64,000 nucleotides of DNA from Lewinellaceae bacterium (GCA_020636315.1 JACJYA010000001.1:124001-188000); one strand, 5' to 3'; positions 43,528 through 53,285 are shown, numbered from the stretch's first letter. Numbers and translations: made by a program. The notes: a model not told the origin generated them from the letters alone.

Positions 43528-44226
43528 ATGAAATCACTCAAAAGAATCGCCAGGATTGCCGGCCTGGGCTACCTCTTCATTTTTATCACCGGTTTTTTCG
43601 CCAACTTCTTCGTGCTGGAAGGCCTGGTGGCGGATGGAGACGCAGCGGCTACTTTCGACAATATCGGGAGCAACCTCATGCAGTTTCGCCGGGGCATCTT
43701 CAGCTTCCTGATCATGGTCATAGCGGATGTGTTGCTGGCCTGGCCGCTTTACCTCCTGCTCAGGCCGGTAAACAGGCACCTTTCGCTGTTGTCTGCCTGG
43801 CTCCGCCTGGTGAACGGAGCCATATTCGGCGTGGCGCTGGCCAACCTGTTTGGCGTATTGCTGCTGTTTAGCGGAGCTCCGTACCTGGAAGCTTTTGAAC
43901 CTTCTGAATTGCATGCACGCACCCAGTTTCTGCTGGATACTTTCAACTACACCTGGCTGATCGGGCTGGTGTTCTTCGGGCTGCACCTCTCGGTTTTGGG
44001 GTACCTGGTGTTCAGGTCCGGTTACATCCCAAAGGTTTTGGGGCCGCTGCTGATACTGGCGGCCCTGGGCTACCTTACCGACAGCTTCGCTCATTTCCTG
44101 CTCCCCAATTACGCTGATTACCAGGCGGTGTTTGAAATGATGGTAATCATACCAGGGGTTATCGGAGAATTCTCACTTACGATCTGGTTGTTGGTAAAAG
44201 GGGTGCAGCGAGCTGCCCTGTCATAG
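43528..44226 (+). CDS. DUF4386 family membrane protein
   Basis: 232 residues with about six membrane spans. The family opening ARIAGLGYLFIFITGFFANFFV is present, as are FRRGIFSFLIMVIADVLLAWPLYLLL, LSLLSAWLRLVNGAIFGVALANLFG and LGYLTDSFAHFLLPNY. DUF4386 proteins occur widely in Bacteroidota and Actinobacteria without known function. A TATCTTGG box near 43502 is a weak promoter candidate. It stands alone on this strand, with 114 bases to the esterase gene. Confidence 0.85.
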   Translation: MKSLKRIARIAGLGYLFIFITGFFANFFVLEGLVADGDAAATFDNIGSNLMQFRRGIFSFLIMVIADVLLAWPLYLLLRPVNRHLSLLSAWLRLVNGAIFGVALANLFGVLLLFSGAPYLEAFEPSELHARTQFLLDTFNYTWLIGLVFFGLHLSVLGYLVFRSGYIPKVLGPLLILAALGYLTDSFAHFLLPNYADYQAVFEMMVIIPGVIGEFSLTIWLLVKGVQRAALS

Positions 44227-44340
44227 CAGAGCGTTGGGCCATTTCAAAAGTGGTAAAGTAATAGAATCCACAATAAGCAGAGGGTTGCCATCATTTGCGA
44301 AATTAGCGGTGGTAATACATGAGCTTACCAAATCCAAAAG

Positions 44341-45366
44341 ATGAAAAATACATTACTATTATTCCTATTGCTATTCACAATATCTGTTGCCGGCGCCCAG
44401 AACGGCGCCAAAGAGCGCATCAAAGTGTACAGCCAGGCCATCGAAGGAAACCTCGTCAATGACCCGGCCGAGCGGGATGTGACGGTTTACCTTCCTCCTT
44501 CTTATCAGGCTGATTCCGGCAAACGTTATCCAGTGCTTTATATGCTGCATGGCTTTACGGACAACGACAGCCGGTGGTTCGGCTGGGAAGAACACTGGAT
44601 CAACCTGCACGAGGTGATTGATTCCGCCTTATCGGAGGGGCAAACTAAAGAGATGATCGTGGTAATGCCCAATGCCTACAACCGTTTTAAGGGCAGCATG
44701 TACTCGAGTTCGGCAACCATCGGCGACTGGGAAACCTTCGTTTCCAAAGAACTCGTCGATCATATCGATACCCATTACCGGACCATTCCGGAGCCCGCCA
44801 GCCGGGGGCTGGCCGGGCATTCGATGGGAGGTTACGGCACGATCCGCCTGGGGATGAAATACCCGGAAGTGTGGTCGGCCATCTATCTGCTGAGCCCCTG
44901 CTGCATGGATGGGGTATTGACGGATGTAAACCCCCTTTTTGCCAAAAGCGTAGAGGATGTCACTTCGGTTGATCAACTGGATGCCGCCAATTTTTTTGTA
45001 ATAGCCACCCTGGCATCAGCCGCCGCCTGGGCGCCAAACCCGAAAAAGCCTCCTTTTTATCTCGACCTGCCCTTTAAAGATGGAGAAGTGCTTCCGGAGA
45101 TCGCCGCCAAATTCTCCGCTAACCGGACATTGTATATCATCGATCAGTACATCCACAACCTGAAAAAACTGAGGGCCATCGGTATGGATGCCGGCCTTCA
45201 GGATTATGGGATCAGCGAAGCTACCAAAAGGCTGCATGAGCTTCTGGAATCCTATAATATCCCCCACCAGTATGAGAGCTACGAAGGGGATCACCTCAAC
45301 CGGATTGCCGAACGGATACGAACTAAAACGCTACCGTTCTTTTCAAAGCATTTGTTGTTTGAGTAA
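44341..45366 (+). CDS. exported esterase (esterase D / feruloyl-esterase-like alpha/beta hydrolase)
   Basis: 341 residues. A signal peptide (about 1-20, ending AGAQN) is followed by an alpha/beta hydrolase core. VLYMLHGFTDNDSRWFG holds the oxyanion-hole region; GLAGHSMGGYG carries the nucleophile Ser161; the His is probably in YEGDHLNR near the C-terminus. The opening RDVTVYLPPSYQ is typical of the Esterase_D / Est family (PF00756), which hydrolyses acyl esters of carbohydrates, glutathione or siderophores. The enzyme should act in the periplasm. The repeat element D follows 13 bases after its stop. Confidence 0.85.
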   Translation: MKNTLLLFLLLFTISVAGAQNGAKERIKVYSQAIEGNLVNDPAERDVTVYLPPSYQADSGKRYPVLYMLHGFTDNDSRWFGWEEHWINLHEVIDSALSEGQTKEMIVVMPNAYNRFKGSMYSSSATIGDWETFVSKELVDHIDTHYRTIPEPASRGLAGHSMGGYGTIRLGMKYPEVWSAIYLLSPCCMDGVLTDVNPLFAKSVEDVTSVDQLDAANFFVIATLASAAAWAPNPKKPPFYLDLPFKDGEVLPEIAAKFSANRTLYIIDQYIHNLKKLRAIGMDAGLQDYGISEATKRLHELLESYNIPHQYESYEGDHLNRIAERIRTKTLPFFSKHLLFE

Positions 45367-45379
45367 GGAGCCTGGGATT

Positions 45380-45471
45380 GGGAATGGTTCAAATAAGTGG
45401 GTCCGCGTTACGCTAACCCGCTGGGCCCCAGGCAACGAGGAACTCAGAAACCAGGAACTATGAACAGTCCC
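45380..45471 (+). repeat. dispersed ~91-bp element, copy D
   Basis: GGGAATGGTTCAAATAAGTG ... GGAACTATGAACAGTCCC. The stem of the central hairpin is kept while the loop changes (CTGG-GCC-CCAG instead of CTGG-TTT-CCAG). Its last base is the first base of the complement of the TonB-type receptor's stop codon, so the element abuts that gene exactly. Confidence 0.8.
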
Positions 45472-48065
45472 TAGGATTGGCCCTCCTTTTTTCCCTTCTT
45501 GCTTTTCTTTGAGCTTGCTTTTCTGTTGGTTTGCGGCCTGCCCCGCCTGCCGGTGTTTCCCTGGGGCGCGCCGCCACCCTGTTGCATGCCACCCGTACTG
45601 TCGCCCCCCTCCATCAAATCATCATTTCTGACCGAACGCGTCTTTTTGCGGCTGCTTTGGGCGTCCAGTTTGCCAAACCGGTAATTGAAATTGACTTTGA
45701 CATTTCGATTGATCAACAGCATATTGCTGGACTGGCTGAAGGCAGGTGAAATTAACTCAGACGTTACCTTCCATCCTCGGTTCAGGAAATTTTCAGCACC
45801 CAGGCCTATGCTTCCCAAACCATTTTTTAAGTCCTTGTTGAGGCCAATGGAATAAATGCCAAACCCACCTCTGTTTCCCTGAAGTTCTACTCTTCGGCCG
45901 TGCATAAAGCCAAATGCCTGAACCGTCCATCCGCCATTGAGTTTGTACTGGGACATCATCCTGCCGCCGTAGTTCCAGCCCGAATTTGTAGCGGTTTGAG
46001 TGGCGCCGTCGATGCCGGTTACCTGCCCTTCTAATTGAGCATAGCGCAGGTCAAACCCTCCATTCAGCGTCCATTTATCCGAGATCGTTATGTTGGCAAA
46101 GATGTTGGTGCCCAGCGACTTTTCCTTGCCAATATTTTCAAAAGTAGTGAGGATGGCGCCCGGTATGGAGTCAATAGGGTAACGCACCTGGTTGATGGCA
46201 TTATCCGTAATTCGCCCAAAAACGGACACATTCAAATAGACATTCCTGATGGGTTTGCTGATCCCCAGTTCGATGTTATCTGCCAGTTCCGGCCGTAAAT
46301 TGGGGTTGCCCACCTGGATATCCTGGCTGTTTTGTACGTTGACATTGGGGTTCAATTGCCTTAACCACGGGCGTTGGATACGCCGGTTATACCCCAATTT
46401 AATAGTCGTAAAATTCTTGAAGTTTTTAGATAGGTTCAGGCTGGGCACAATATTGCTGTAATCGGGAATATCGATTGCTTCTCCATCCTGAATGGCGTCG
46501 ATACTGGTTTTTTCCCAGCGGACGCCTGCTTTGAAAGTGTATTTACTGGCTGTTTGATAGGTGTAAGTCGTGTAAGCCGCCGTTACATTTTGGTCATAAT
46601 CCAGAGCACCGGCCGGGCGTGTCAGGTCAGGAGTGAAAACCCCTTCGCTGGTGGCGAATTCGTAGGAATAATCACTATTGACCTTTCTGAAAATACCTTT
46701 CCCGCCTACTTCAACAATTTGATTGCCGCCAATGGGGCGTATGTAATCCGATTGAAAGGTCAGTTCCTGGTTTAAGTTGTCATCCAGGTTTTTAATGCTG
46801 CTGATGAATGACTGGTTTGTATCCAGGTTGTCAGAAACAAAATTGCTGTTTTCATCCGTTCGGCTATAGAGGGTGGAAATACTGAACTCGTGGCCCGGGC
46901 TGAAGTTTTTCAGGTAGTCTAAGTTTACATCGGCCGTTCCGGAAAAACGCTTGCTGTTGATGTCCCTTAACGAAGAATTTAAAAATTGATCATCTGCATA
47001 CAATTCAGTCGTTTGCTGCTCGTCTCTCCTGAAGTTTCGGATTCCATAGCGGATGCCCCCCGACAGAAACTGGGTTTTATCAATGTCGTAATCGAATCCT
47101 AAATTATAGCGGCCGAAAAGGCCATTATCGGAAGCATCAGAAAATTGCCGGGTTAGATGAGAGGCCCCCTCTGATCGGGTCCGTTGTTCCATGTCCAGTT
47201 CTGCTTTATTATAGAAGGCGCGGCCAAACCCACCCAGCGTCATTCCGAATTTTCCACTGCGCATACTGCCATTTAACCCTAAATTGGAGCCTCTCAATCC
47301 GATGCCGGTATTCACGTTCAGATAATACCCTTCCAGGTTGTTCTTCTTGGTGATGATATTGATGATCCCACCTGAACCTTCGGCATCATATTTAGCGGAG
47401 GGCGAGGTGATCACTTCAACGGTTTTTATCATATCGGCGGGCAGCATTTTCAGGGCGTCGGAAATATTTGCCGCCACAATGGTGGAAGGTTTGTTATTGA
47501 TCAGGACCTGAACATTCGAGTTGCCCCTTAAAGAGACGTTACCTTCCAGATCGACGGATAAGAGCGGGACCTTGCGCAACACATCGGCCGCATCCCCGCC
47601 TTTGGCCAGGTTGTCTTTTTCGGCATTATAGACCATTCGATCGACCTTTTCTTCGATGAATGCCCGTTGGCCGGTTACGGTCACCTCATCCAGCACTGTG
47701 GCCGATGCAGACAGGTAGATGTCATCCAAACTGACGGTTCGTTCTTTTTCAATGACTATATCCTTAAGCACGATCTTATCATAGCCCAGGTAGGATACTT
47801 CCAGGGTGTAGTTGCCGTCAATTAATTCGTTCAGGGCAAATTTTCCGCGATCATCCGTAATCGTTCCATCAATCAGTTCTCCCTCCCGGAAAAGAGAAAT
47901 GGTGGCAAATTCCACACCTGAACCTCCTTCGTTATCGAATACAGTACCTGTAATTTTCCCGATTCCCTTAACCCTTTGGGAAGCGCCGGGCAACTGGCTG
48001 GAAAATTGGCCATAGATAAGCAGTGTACTGAAGAGTAAAGCGGAAGAGAGAATGAGTTTTTTCAT
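45471..48065 (-). CDS. TonB-dependent-receptor-like outer-membrane protein with CarboxypepD_reg domain
   Basis: The ATG at 48065 (MKKLILSSALLFSTLLIYGQ) gives 864 residues with a normal signal peptide; the frame extends to 48185 without one. Residues about 35-115 are a CarboxypepD_reg-like beta-sandwich (GTVFDNEGGSGVEFATISLF...YTLEVSYLGYDKIVLKDI). The plug domain follows (NLAKGGDAADVLRKVPLLSVDLEGNVSLRGNSNVQVLINNKPS), then a large barrel of the outer-membrane beta-barrel family (OMP_b-brl_3), ending VKVNFNYRFGKL. About 50 further residues are basic and Gly-rich (RRGRPQTNRKASSKKSKKGKK). No TonB box is obvious. It is divergent from a LytS/LytTR pair. Confidence 0.88.
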   Translation of the reverse strand: MKKLILSSALLFSTLLIYGQFSSQLPGASQRVKGIGKITGTVFDNEGGSGVEFATISLFREGELIDGTITDDRGKFALNELIDGNYTLEVSYLGYDKIVLKDIVIEKERTVSLDDIYLSASATVLDEVTVTGQRAFIEEKVDRMVYNAEKDNLAKGGDAADVLRKVPLLSVDLEGNVSLRGNSNVQVLINNKPSTIVAANISDALKMLPADMIKTVEVITSPSAKYDAEGSGGIINIITKKNNLEGYYLNVNTGIGLRGSNLGLNGSMRSGKFGMTLGGFGRAFYNKAELDMEQRTRSEGASHLTRQFSDASDNGLFGRYNLGFDYDIDKTQFLSGGIRYGIRNFRRDEQQTTELYADDQFLNSSLRDINSKRFSGTADVNLDYLKNFSPGHEFSISTLYSRTDENSNFVSDNLDTNQSFISSIKNLDDNLNQELTFQSDYIRPIGGNQIVEVGGKGIFRKVNSDYSYEFATSEGVFTPDLTRPAGALDYDQNVTAAYTTYTYQTASKYTFKAGVRWEKTSIDAIQDGEAIDIPDYSNIVPSLNLSKNFKNFTTIKLGYNRRIQRPWLRQLNPNVNVQNSQDIQVGNPNLRPELADNIELGISKPIRNVYLNVSVFGRITDNAINQVRYPIDSIPGAILTTFENIGKEKSLGTNIFANITISDKWTLNGGFDLRYAQLEGQVTGIDGATQTATNSGWNYGGRMMSQYKLNGGWTVQAFGFMHGRRVELQGNRGGFGIYSIGLNKDLKNGLGSIGLGAENFLNRGWKVTSELISPAFSQSSNMLLINRNVKVNFNYRFGKLDAQSSRKKTRSVRNDDLMEGGDSTGGMQQGGGAPQGNTGRRGRPQTNRKASSKKSKKGKKEGQS

Positions 48066-48374
48066 TTCGAACGATTTAAAGGCCTGGAAAGCAGGTGGTT
48101 CCAGAAAATGATCAATGCCGCAAAGATGCACCATTTTCCCTTGATTTTTGGCCGGTTTATATGATGGGGGAAAAGAAATCGGCATACAGGTGATAATATT
48201 CTATTGGCCGGGATTGCCGAAAATAGGAGAGGAGTTATCGGCTGAAATGGCCGGATGGCCTAAGACAGCCCCGGAATTCCGTTCTGAGTGGTATATTTAA
48301 CGAGTTTGGTGCTTCCATCACAACAGCCACAGGCCGGAGTGCGGGGAACAACCTGGTGAAAAGTGTTGAAACGA
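48066..48374. other. divergent spacer between receptor and LytS genes
   Basis: 309 bases likely to hold both promoters. A CTGGTTCC-rich segment and ATTATTCTAT-like AT stretches are present. I could not name a clear TAnnTTTG box or a LytTR direct repeat. Confidence 0.4.
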
Positions 48375-49415
48375 ATGGAATCATTTATACAGCGTCATAA
48401 AAAGTCTTTACTTCACATTGCATTCTGGTGCGTGTATGCCTCTTTTTTCTTCTACCAGATCAGTTTCAATAAAGGCGGAGGGGAACCGGACTGGGCCAGG
48501 ATATCCAAGGATTTTACTTTTCACATGATAGCGATGATCGGCATTAGTTATCTCAACTATTTTTTCTTTTTGCCGAGATTGCTGAGATCCAGAAACTTCG
48601 GGCGATACATTTTAGAATTCCTGCCGGTCTTTTGCGTATTGGCCTATTTAGTAGTTGTAGGCAAGCGTTTCATTTTGGCCGATTATATTCCCACCCATTG
48701 GCTGTACTCAACCCGATTTACCGTAAATGTCATTCTTGGAGCCTTGTTCCTGGCCGTATTTGTAGGATTGCTGAAATTTGTGGAAGACTGGTTTGAACTG
48801 GAAGCCAGAAAAAAGGAACTGGAAAATAAAAGCTTGTCATCTGAACTTCGGTTTTTAAAGGCCCAGATCAATCCTCACTTCCTCTTCAATACCCTGAACA
48901 ACCTCTATTACCTGGCCTATACCAAATCGCCGAATACTACCGAAGTGATCTCCAAATTATCGCAAATGATGCGCTACATGCTCGACGATAGCAATCATTC
49001 GCGGGTTTCATTGAGCAAAGAGATCGAGTACATGCAAAATTATGTGAGTCTGGAACAGCTGCGCCTGGGAGAGCATGTACCCATTCGATTTGAAGTACAA
49101 GGCGATATTTCCGGGGTAACCATCGCTCCGTTGGTGTTGATCACCTTTCTGGAAAATGCCTTTAAACACGGGGTCAGTAATTCGAGCTCAGATTCCTGGA
49201 TCGATGTTCTTATTCAGGTTAAAGGCAAGATGTGTAATTATAGGGTGGCCAACAGTAAAATTCCGGAATCCGGTAAAACGGTCAAGAAGAAATCAGGCAT
49301 TGGTTTGCAGAATGTGAAACGCCGCCTGGAGCTGAGTTATCCCGATAAGTACCAGCTCAAGGTAGAAAGCCTGGAAGATCGCTATTCTGTGGAACTGAAA
49401 TTAAACTTGGAATGA
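48375..49415 (+). CDS. LytS/YehU-type membrane histidine kinase (second)
   Basis: The ATG at 48375 (MESFIQRHKKSLLHIAFWCVYASFFFYQ) gives 346 residues; a GTG at 48363 would add four. Four membrane spans lie between about 12 and 135, then a helical linker and the His_kinase domain: KAQINPHFLFNTLNNLYYLAY (phospho-His168), LEQLRLGEH, ITFLENAFKHGV (N box) and the G box KKSGIGLQNVKRRLELSYP. This kinase keeps a complete GIGLQNV G box, unlike the one at 33155. It overlaps its regulator by ATGA. It faces the TonB-type receptor, which may be its target or its signal source. Confidence 0.92.
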   Translation: MESFIQRHKKSLLHIAFWCVYASFFFYQISFNKGGGEPDWARISKDFTFHMIAMIGISYLNYFFFLPRLLRSRNFGRYILEFLPVFCVLAYLVVVGKRFILADYIPTHWLYSTRFTVNVILGALFLAVFVGLLKFVEDWFELEARKKELENKSLSSELRFLKAQINPHFLFNTLNNLYYLAYTKSPNTTEVISKLSQMMRYMLDDSNHSRVSLSKEIEYMQNYVSLEQLRLGEHVPIRFEVQGDISGVTIAPLVLITFLENAFKHGVSNSSSDSWIDVLIQVKGKMCNYRVANSKIPESGKTVKKKSGIGLQNVKRRLELSYPDKYQLKVESLEDRYSVELKLNLE

Positions 49416-50173
49416 ACTTAACCTGCATCATAGTTGAAGACGAGCCTTTGGCGCGCAACCTACTCGCTGAGTACATCAGCAAGATCCCCTCATTACAGCT
49501 ACTCAGGTCTTTTTCCAACCCTTTGGAAGCACTGGACTTCCTGCGCGCCCAAGAACCTGATATCTTATTCCTGGATGTGCAAATGCCTGAGATTACCGGC
49601 ATTTCTTTGTTGAAAATATTGAAAACAAAACCCGTGGTTATTCTGACTACGGCCTATTCCGAATATGCTATTGAAGGATATGAGCTGGACGTGACAGACT
49701 ATTTACTGAAGCCCATAACGTTTGAGCGGTTCTTAAAATCAGTCGAGAAGGCTACGGAGCGTTTAGCCGGCTCCCGTGTTCCTCCACAAAGAGAGCCTGT
49801 TTTGCATGAGAACGAAGGGAATCCTTCTATCCCGGAGGAGATTTCGTTTCTTTTTGTAAAAGACGGTACAAAGCACGTCAAGGTGAAACTGGACGATATC
49901 CAATTCATAAAGGGCCTGAAAGATTACGTGGCGATTCATACGCCCAAAGGAAAGATCACCACACTGCAACGGTTAAAAACCCTGGAAGAGCAATTGCCTT
50001 CGTCCAGGTTCATTCGCGTTCATCATTCTTACATTATCGCCATCGAATGGATCGATGTGATCGACCGGGACGGGGTGCAGATAGGGGAAGCGTTTATTCC
50101 CGTTAGTGATACTTACCGGAAGGCCTTTAAAGCCCTCATCAATAAAAGAGGCCTGGATAATATTGGGCATTGA
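49412..50173 (+). CDS. LytTR-family response regulator (second)
   Basis: 253 residues. Receiver domain with Glu9-Asp10, phospho-Asp55 (ILFLDVQMPEITG), TTAYSEYAIEGYELDVTDYLLKPI. A linker of about 25 residues is followed by LytTR (about 145-245): FLFVKDGTKHVKVKLDDIQFIKGLKDYVAIHTPKGKITTLQRLKTLEEQLPSSRFIRVHHSYIIAIEWID. It starts within the last four bases of the kinase gene, so the pair is co-translated. The downstream gene is convergent, so likely targets are its own operon or the divergent receptor (inference). Confidence 0.93.
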   Translation: MNLTCIIVEDEPLARNLLAEYISKIPSLQLLRSFSNPLEALDFLRAQEPDILFLDVQMPEITGISLLKILKTKPVVILTTAYSEYAIEGYELDVTDYLLKPITFERFLKSVEKATERLAGSRVPPQREPVLHENEGNPSIPEEISFLFVKDGTKHVKVKLDDIQFIKGLKDYVAIHTPKGKITTLQRLKTLEEQLPSSRFIRVHHSYIIAIEWIDVIDRDGVQIGEAFIPVSDTYRKAFKALINKRGLDNIGH

Positions 50174-50503
50174 GGAGGAACTCCATTTTCTGTATTGGGC
50201 ATAGCCACTTTCCAACAGTGATTATAATCATTGCGGTTTGCGGAATAGTTTTACATTATTCAGTTTCTCTTTACGGCAATTGTAATTACAGCCAGAAGGG
50301 TGGATCTGGTTATTATTGGAGTGGTAGGGAGAAAACCCCGGGCTACCCCATTTACTACGCCTTTTTCGGTGGCATTGGCTCGCTATACCGGAGTACAATG
50401 CCTGAATCAAGAGGGTATAGTTGCCGTTGCATCAGGGATTGACTATAACAATTCAACAAAATAGCAATCCAGCCATTTACCAATCATAGCTTACTCAGCT
50501 CCG
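50174..50503. other. 330-base convergent spacer, nothing recognised
   Basis: Between the LytTR gene and the molybdenum hydroxylase gene. Short open frames on both strands show no family resemblance. No repeat shared with other spacers was found. Confidence 0.5.
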
Positions 50504-52753
50504 CTACCCCAACATCCGCTGTTCCCCCAGGAAGGGCTGATGATAATGGCGCTTGCCCGTCGCTTTGTACAATGCATTGGCCAGTGCTCCGAAAACAGGA
50601 GGGAAGGGCGGCTCGCCCATGCCCGTGGGAGCTATTTCGTTTTGCACGAAATGCACATCTATCTGTTTGGGGGCCTCATTCATCCGGATCAGGCGATACG
50701 TGTCGAAATTGGTTTTTTCCGGCACGCCGTCCTTAAAGGACATAGCGCCGTAAAAGGCATTTCCGATGCCGTCCACAATTGCGCCTTCCGCCATATTCGT
50801 AGCTGCATCCGGATTAATGACAATACCGCAGTCGATGGCGCAGCAGACCCTTTTTACAACCGGCTTGCCGTTTTCGATGGCCAGGTCCAGGACCTGCGCC
50901 ACGTAGGTATTGTGGCAGAAATAGGCGGAAAGGCCCCGGTGCACTCCAGGCTGCTCCTGGCCCCAGCCTGATTTTTCCCGCACCAGTTCCAGCACGCCGG
51001 CGTATCGGGCCGGGTCGTAATCGTTGTTTTCACCAACGGGATTGTTTTGGGCGCGTTCTAACAATTCAAGGCGAAACTCGATGGGGTCTTTGCCCGCAAT
51101 TTCGGCTACTTCATCCAGGAAGGACTGTTCGGCTCCTGCGGTAAAATTAGACCGCGGCGCCCGGAAAGCCCCTATGGTAATGTTGGAATCTATCTTCCAG
51201 GCCTCGGCGAGGTAATTGTCAACGGCACCGGCCGGGAAGCGGTCGGGAAATACCGAATGCTCGGGAATACCGCCCCCTTTTACATGGAAAGCGATAAGGT
51301 TATTGTCAGCATCCAGGGCCGCCCGGTAAGTGATCTGATAAGTAGGGCGATAAATGCCGAAAGTCATGTCGTCCTCCCGGGAATAGAACAGTTGGACGGG
51401 GGCGTTCACTTTCTGAGAAATGAGCGCCGCTTCCACCATGTGATGGCCATAGGCTCTCCGGCCGAAGCCGCCGCCCATTCTGGTCAGGTGGATTTCTATC
51501 TTTTCTAGGGGTAAGCCGAGCCGGGCGGATAAGGTCTGCTCCATGATCTCCGGCGCCTGCGTCGGGCCGGCCAGTTCCGCTTTGCCTTCCGTCACATGAG
51601 CAAAGAAGTTCATGGGCTCCATGCAGTTGTGCGCCAGGAAAGGCGCCGAATACGTGCGCTCGATGACCTTTGCGGCGGTTTGGAAAGCAGTTTCCGGGTC
51701 GCCGTCTCTACGCGGGGCCTCGCCGGGCCCGGCGGCCATTTTTTCCATTTCGGCAATGTGATCTGTCGTATTTTCACGGCCAGCAGGGATATGAACGGTT
51801 TGTTTGTTGCCAAAAACGTTTAATGTTTCAGTTGAATCGGCAATCGGCTCCCATTCGATATTCAAGGCCTTTTTGGCATTCATCACCTGCCAGGTCGATT
51901 CGCCTGCCACCGCTACCAGTTCCGGGAAAGCATCCGTATCGAAATATCCCTTTTCGTAGCCTTCCTTATAGGTTTTAATGGTAAAAATGTCTTTGATGCC
52001 GGGCATGGCCCTTGCGGCGGTGTCGTCAACGGATTTCAGCTTCAGGCCGAAAGCCGGCGGGTGGGCGATCATGGCGAAGAGCATGCCTTCCCGCCTGTAG
52101 TCAACCCCGAACAGGGGCTTTCCGGTTACGATTTCCCTGCCTCTTACATTTTTGCGTGATGTGCCGACGATCCTGAAATCTTTCACTTCCTTCAGCTGTA
52201 CCTCTTCCGGTACGGGAACCTGTGCTGCTGCGGAAGCGATCTCACCGTAACCCAAGGATCGGCCGCTGGCCTTATGGTGCACGACGCCTGCCTCCGTGGA
52301 GGTTTCCTCCACCGGCACCTGCCAGGCCTGAGCGGCGGCTTCCCGCAGCATCTGGCGGGCCGAGGCGCCGGCCATGCGCAGCCCTTCCCACCCTCTTCGG
52401 ATACCCTGGCTGCCGCCCGTAAACTGACGGGTATATTTTTCAGAATTGAACGGCGCCTGCTCTACGACGACGTTTTTCCAGTCAACGTCCAGTTCTTCCG
52501 CCACGATCATTGGCATAGAAGTAATGACGTTCTGGCCGAATTCGGGATTAGGAGACATGATCGTAACTATGCCGTTGTCGCCGATCTTCAGGAAAGCATT
52601 GATGTCGAACCACTCTTCCGGCATGGCCAGGGCCTCTTCCGGTGTGGGGTTGCAGGAGGCCAGCCAGCTGAAGCCGAGCAGCATGCCGCCTCCGGCGAGG
52701 GTGGTGGTTTTGAGGAAGGAACGGCGGTTGTATGTTGTTTTGATGAGTGTCAT
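50504..52753 (-). CDS. molybdenum hydroxylase large subunit, isoquinoline 1-oxidoreductase beta type (IorB-like)
   Basis: 749 residues. The N-terminus has a Tat-type motif (NRRSFLKTTTLAGGGMLLGFSWLASC), so it is exported folded with its cofactor; the Cys after WLAS could also be a lipid site. The body is that of the xanthine-dehydrogenase family molybdopterin-binding subunit, of the split type found in IorB. Recognisable blocks include RMGGGFGRR and GAFRAPRSNFTAGAEQSFLDEVAE. The enzyme hydroxylates an N-heterocycle or oxidises an aldehyde using water, with electrons going to the 2Fe-2S subunit encoded 76 bases upstream. No FAD subunit or cytochrome gene is adjacent. Confidence 0.9.
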   Translation of the reverse strand: MTLIKTTYNRRSFLKTTTLAGGGMLLGFSWLASCNPTPEEALAMPEEWFDINAFLKIGDNGIVTIMSPNPEFGQNVITSMPMIVAEELDVDWKNVVVEQAPFNSEKYTRQFTGGSQGIRRGWEGLRMAGASARQMLREAAAQAWQVPVEETSTEAGVVHHKASGRSLGYGEIASAAAQVPVPEEVQLKEVKDFRIVGTSRKNVRGREIVTGKPLFGVDYRREGMLFAMIAHPPAFGLKLKSVDDTAARAMPGIKDIFTIKTYKEGYEKGYFDTDAFPELVAVAGESTWQVMNAKKALNIEWEPIADSTETLNVFGNKQTVHIPAGRENTTDHIAEMEKMAAGPGEAPRRDGDPETAFQTAAKVIERTYSAPFLAHNCMEPMNFFAHVTEGKAELAGPTQAPEIMEQTLSARLGLPLEKIEIHLTRMGGGFGRRAYGHHMVEAALISQKVNAPVQLFYSREDDMTFGIYRPTYQITYRAALDADNNLIAFHVKGGGIPEHSVFPDRFPAGAVDNYLAEAWKIDSNITIGAFRAPRSNFTAGAEQSFLDEVAEIAGKDPIEFRLELLERAQNNPVGENNDYDPARYAGVLELVREKSGWGQEQPGVHRGLSAYFCHNTYVAQVLDLAIENGKPVVKRVCCAIDCGIVINPDAATNMAEGAIVDGIGNAFYGAMSFKDGVPEKTNFDTYRLIRMNEAPKQIDVHFVQNEIAPTGMGEPPFPPVFGALANALYKATGKRHYHQPFLGEQRMLG

Positions 52754-52829
52754 GGTGGTGGTTGTATTGCTGAATTGTTATGGTTATGCGAAAAACAATT
52801 TAATAATCAAGTAATTTACCAATCTGGCC

Positions 52830-53285
52830 TTACCCTGCAGCTGCCGATTTTATCGCCGCTTTGATGCGGAGGTACGTACCGCAGCGACAGATGTTGCCAC
52901 TCATGGCGGATTCTATGTCCTCATCGCTGGGGCTGGGGTTGGCCTTCAGGAAGGCGGCGGCGTTCATGATCTGTCCGGCCTGGCAATAGCCGCACTGCGG
53001 CACGTCGTGTTCGAGCCAGGCTTGCTGGACCGGGTGGCCGCCGTTTTCGGAGAGGCCTTCGATGGTGGTGACGGCCTGGTTGCCTACCTGAGAAACGGGC
53101 AGCATGCAGGAGCGTACGGCTACTCCCTGAAGGTGAATGGTGCAGGCTCCGCAGGCGGCGATTCCGCAGCCGTATTTGGTGCCTACCAGGTTTAGGTGGT
53201 CTCTCAGCACCCAGAGGAGGGGGGTGTTGGGGTCAACATCGACCTGTTGTTTTTTTCCGTTGATGTTTAAAGTGAAATTTGCCAT
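52830..53285 (-). CDS. 2Fe-2S subunit of the molybdenum hydroxylase (IorA-like)
   Basis: The ATG at 53285 gives 151 residues, the standard size. The plant-type ferredoxin cluster has Cys40, Cys45, Cys48 and Cys60 (GCGIAACGACTIHLQG...RSC). The second, helical cluster has Cys98, Cys101, Cys133 and Cys135 (QCGYCQAGQIM...GNICRCGTY). It has no leader and would travel through the Tat system attached to the large subunit. It lies directly upstream of the large-subunit gene and downstream of an AraC-family gene on the same strand. Confidence 0.93.
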   Translation of the reverse strand: MANFTLNINGKKQQVDVDPNTPLLWVLRDHLNLVGTKYGCGIAACGACTIHLQGVAVRSCMLPVSQVGNQAVTTIEGLSENGGHPVQQAWLEHDVPQCGYCQAGQIMNAAAFLKANPSPSDEDIESAMSGNICRCGTYLRIKAAIKSAAAG

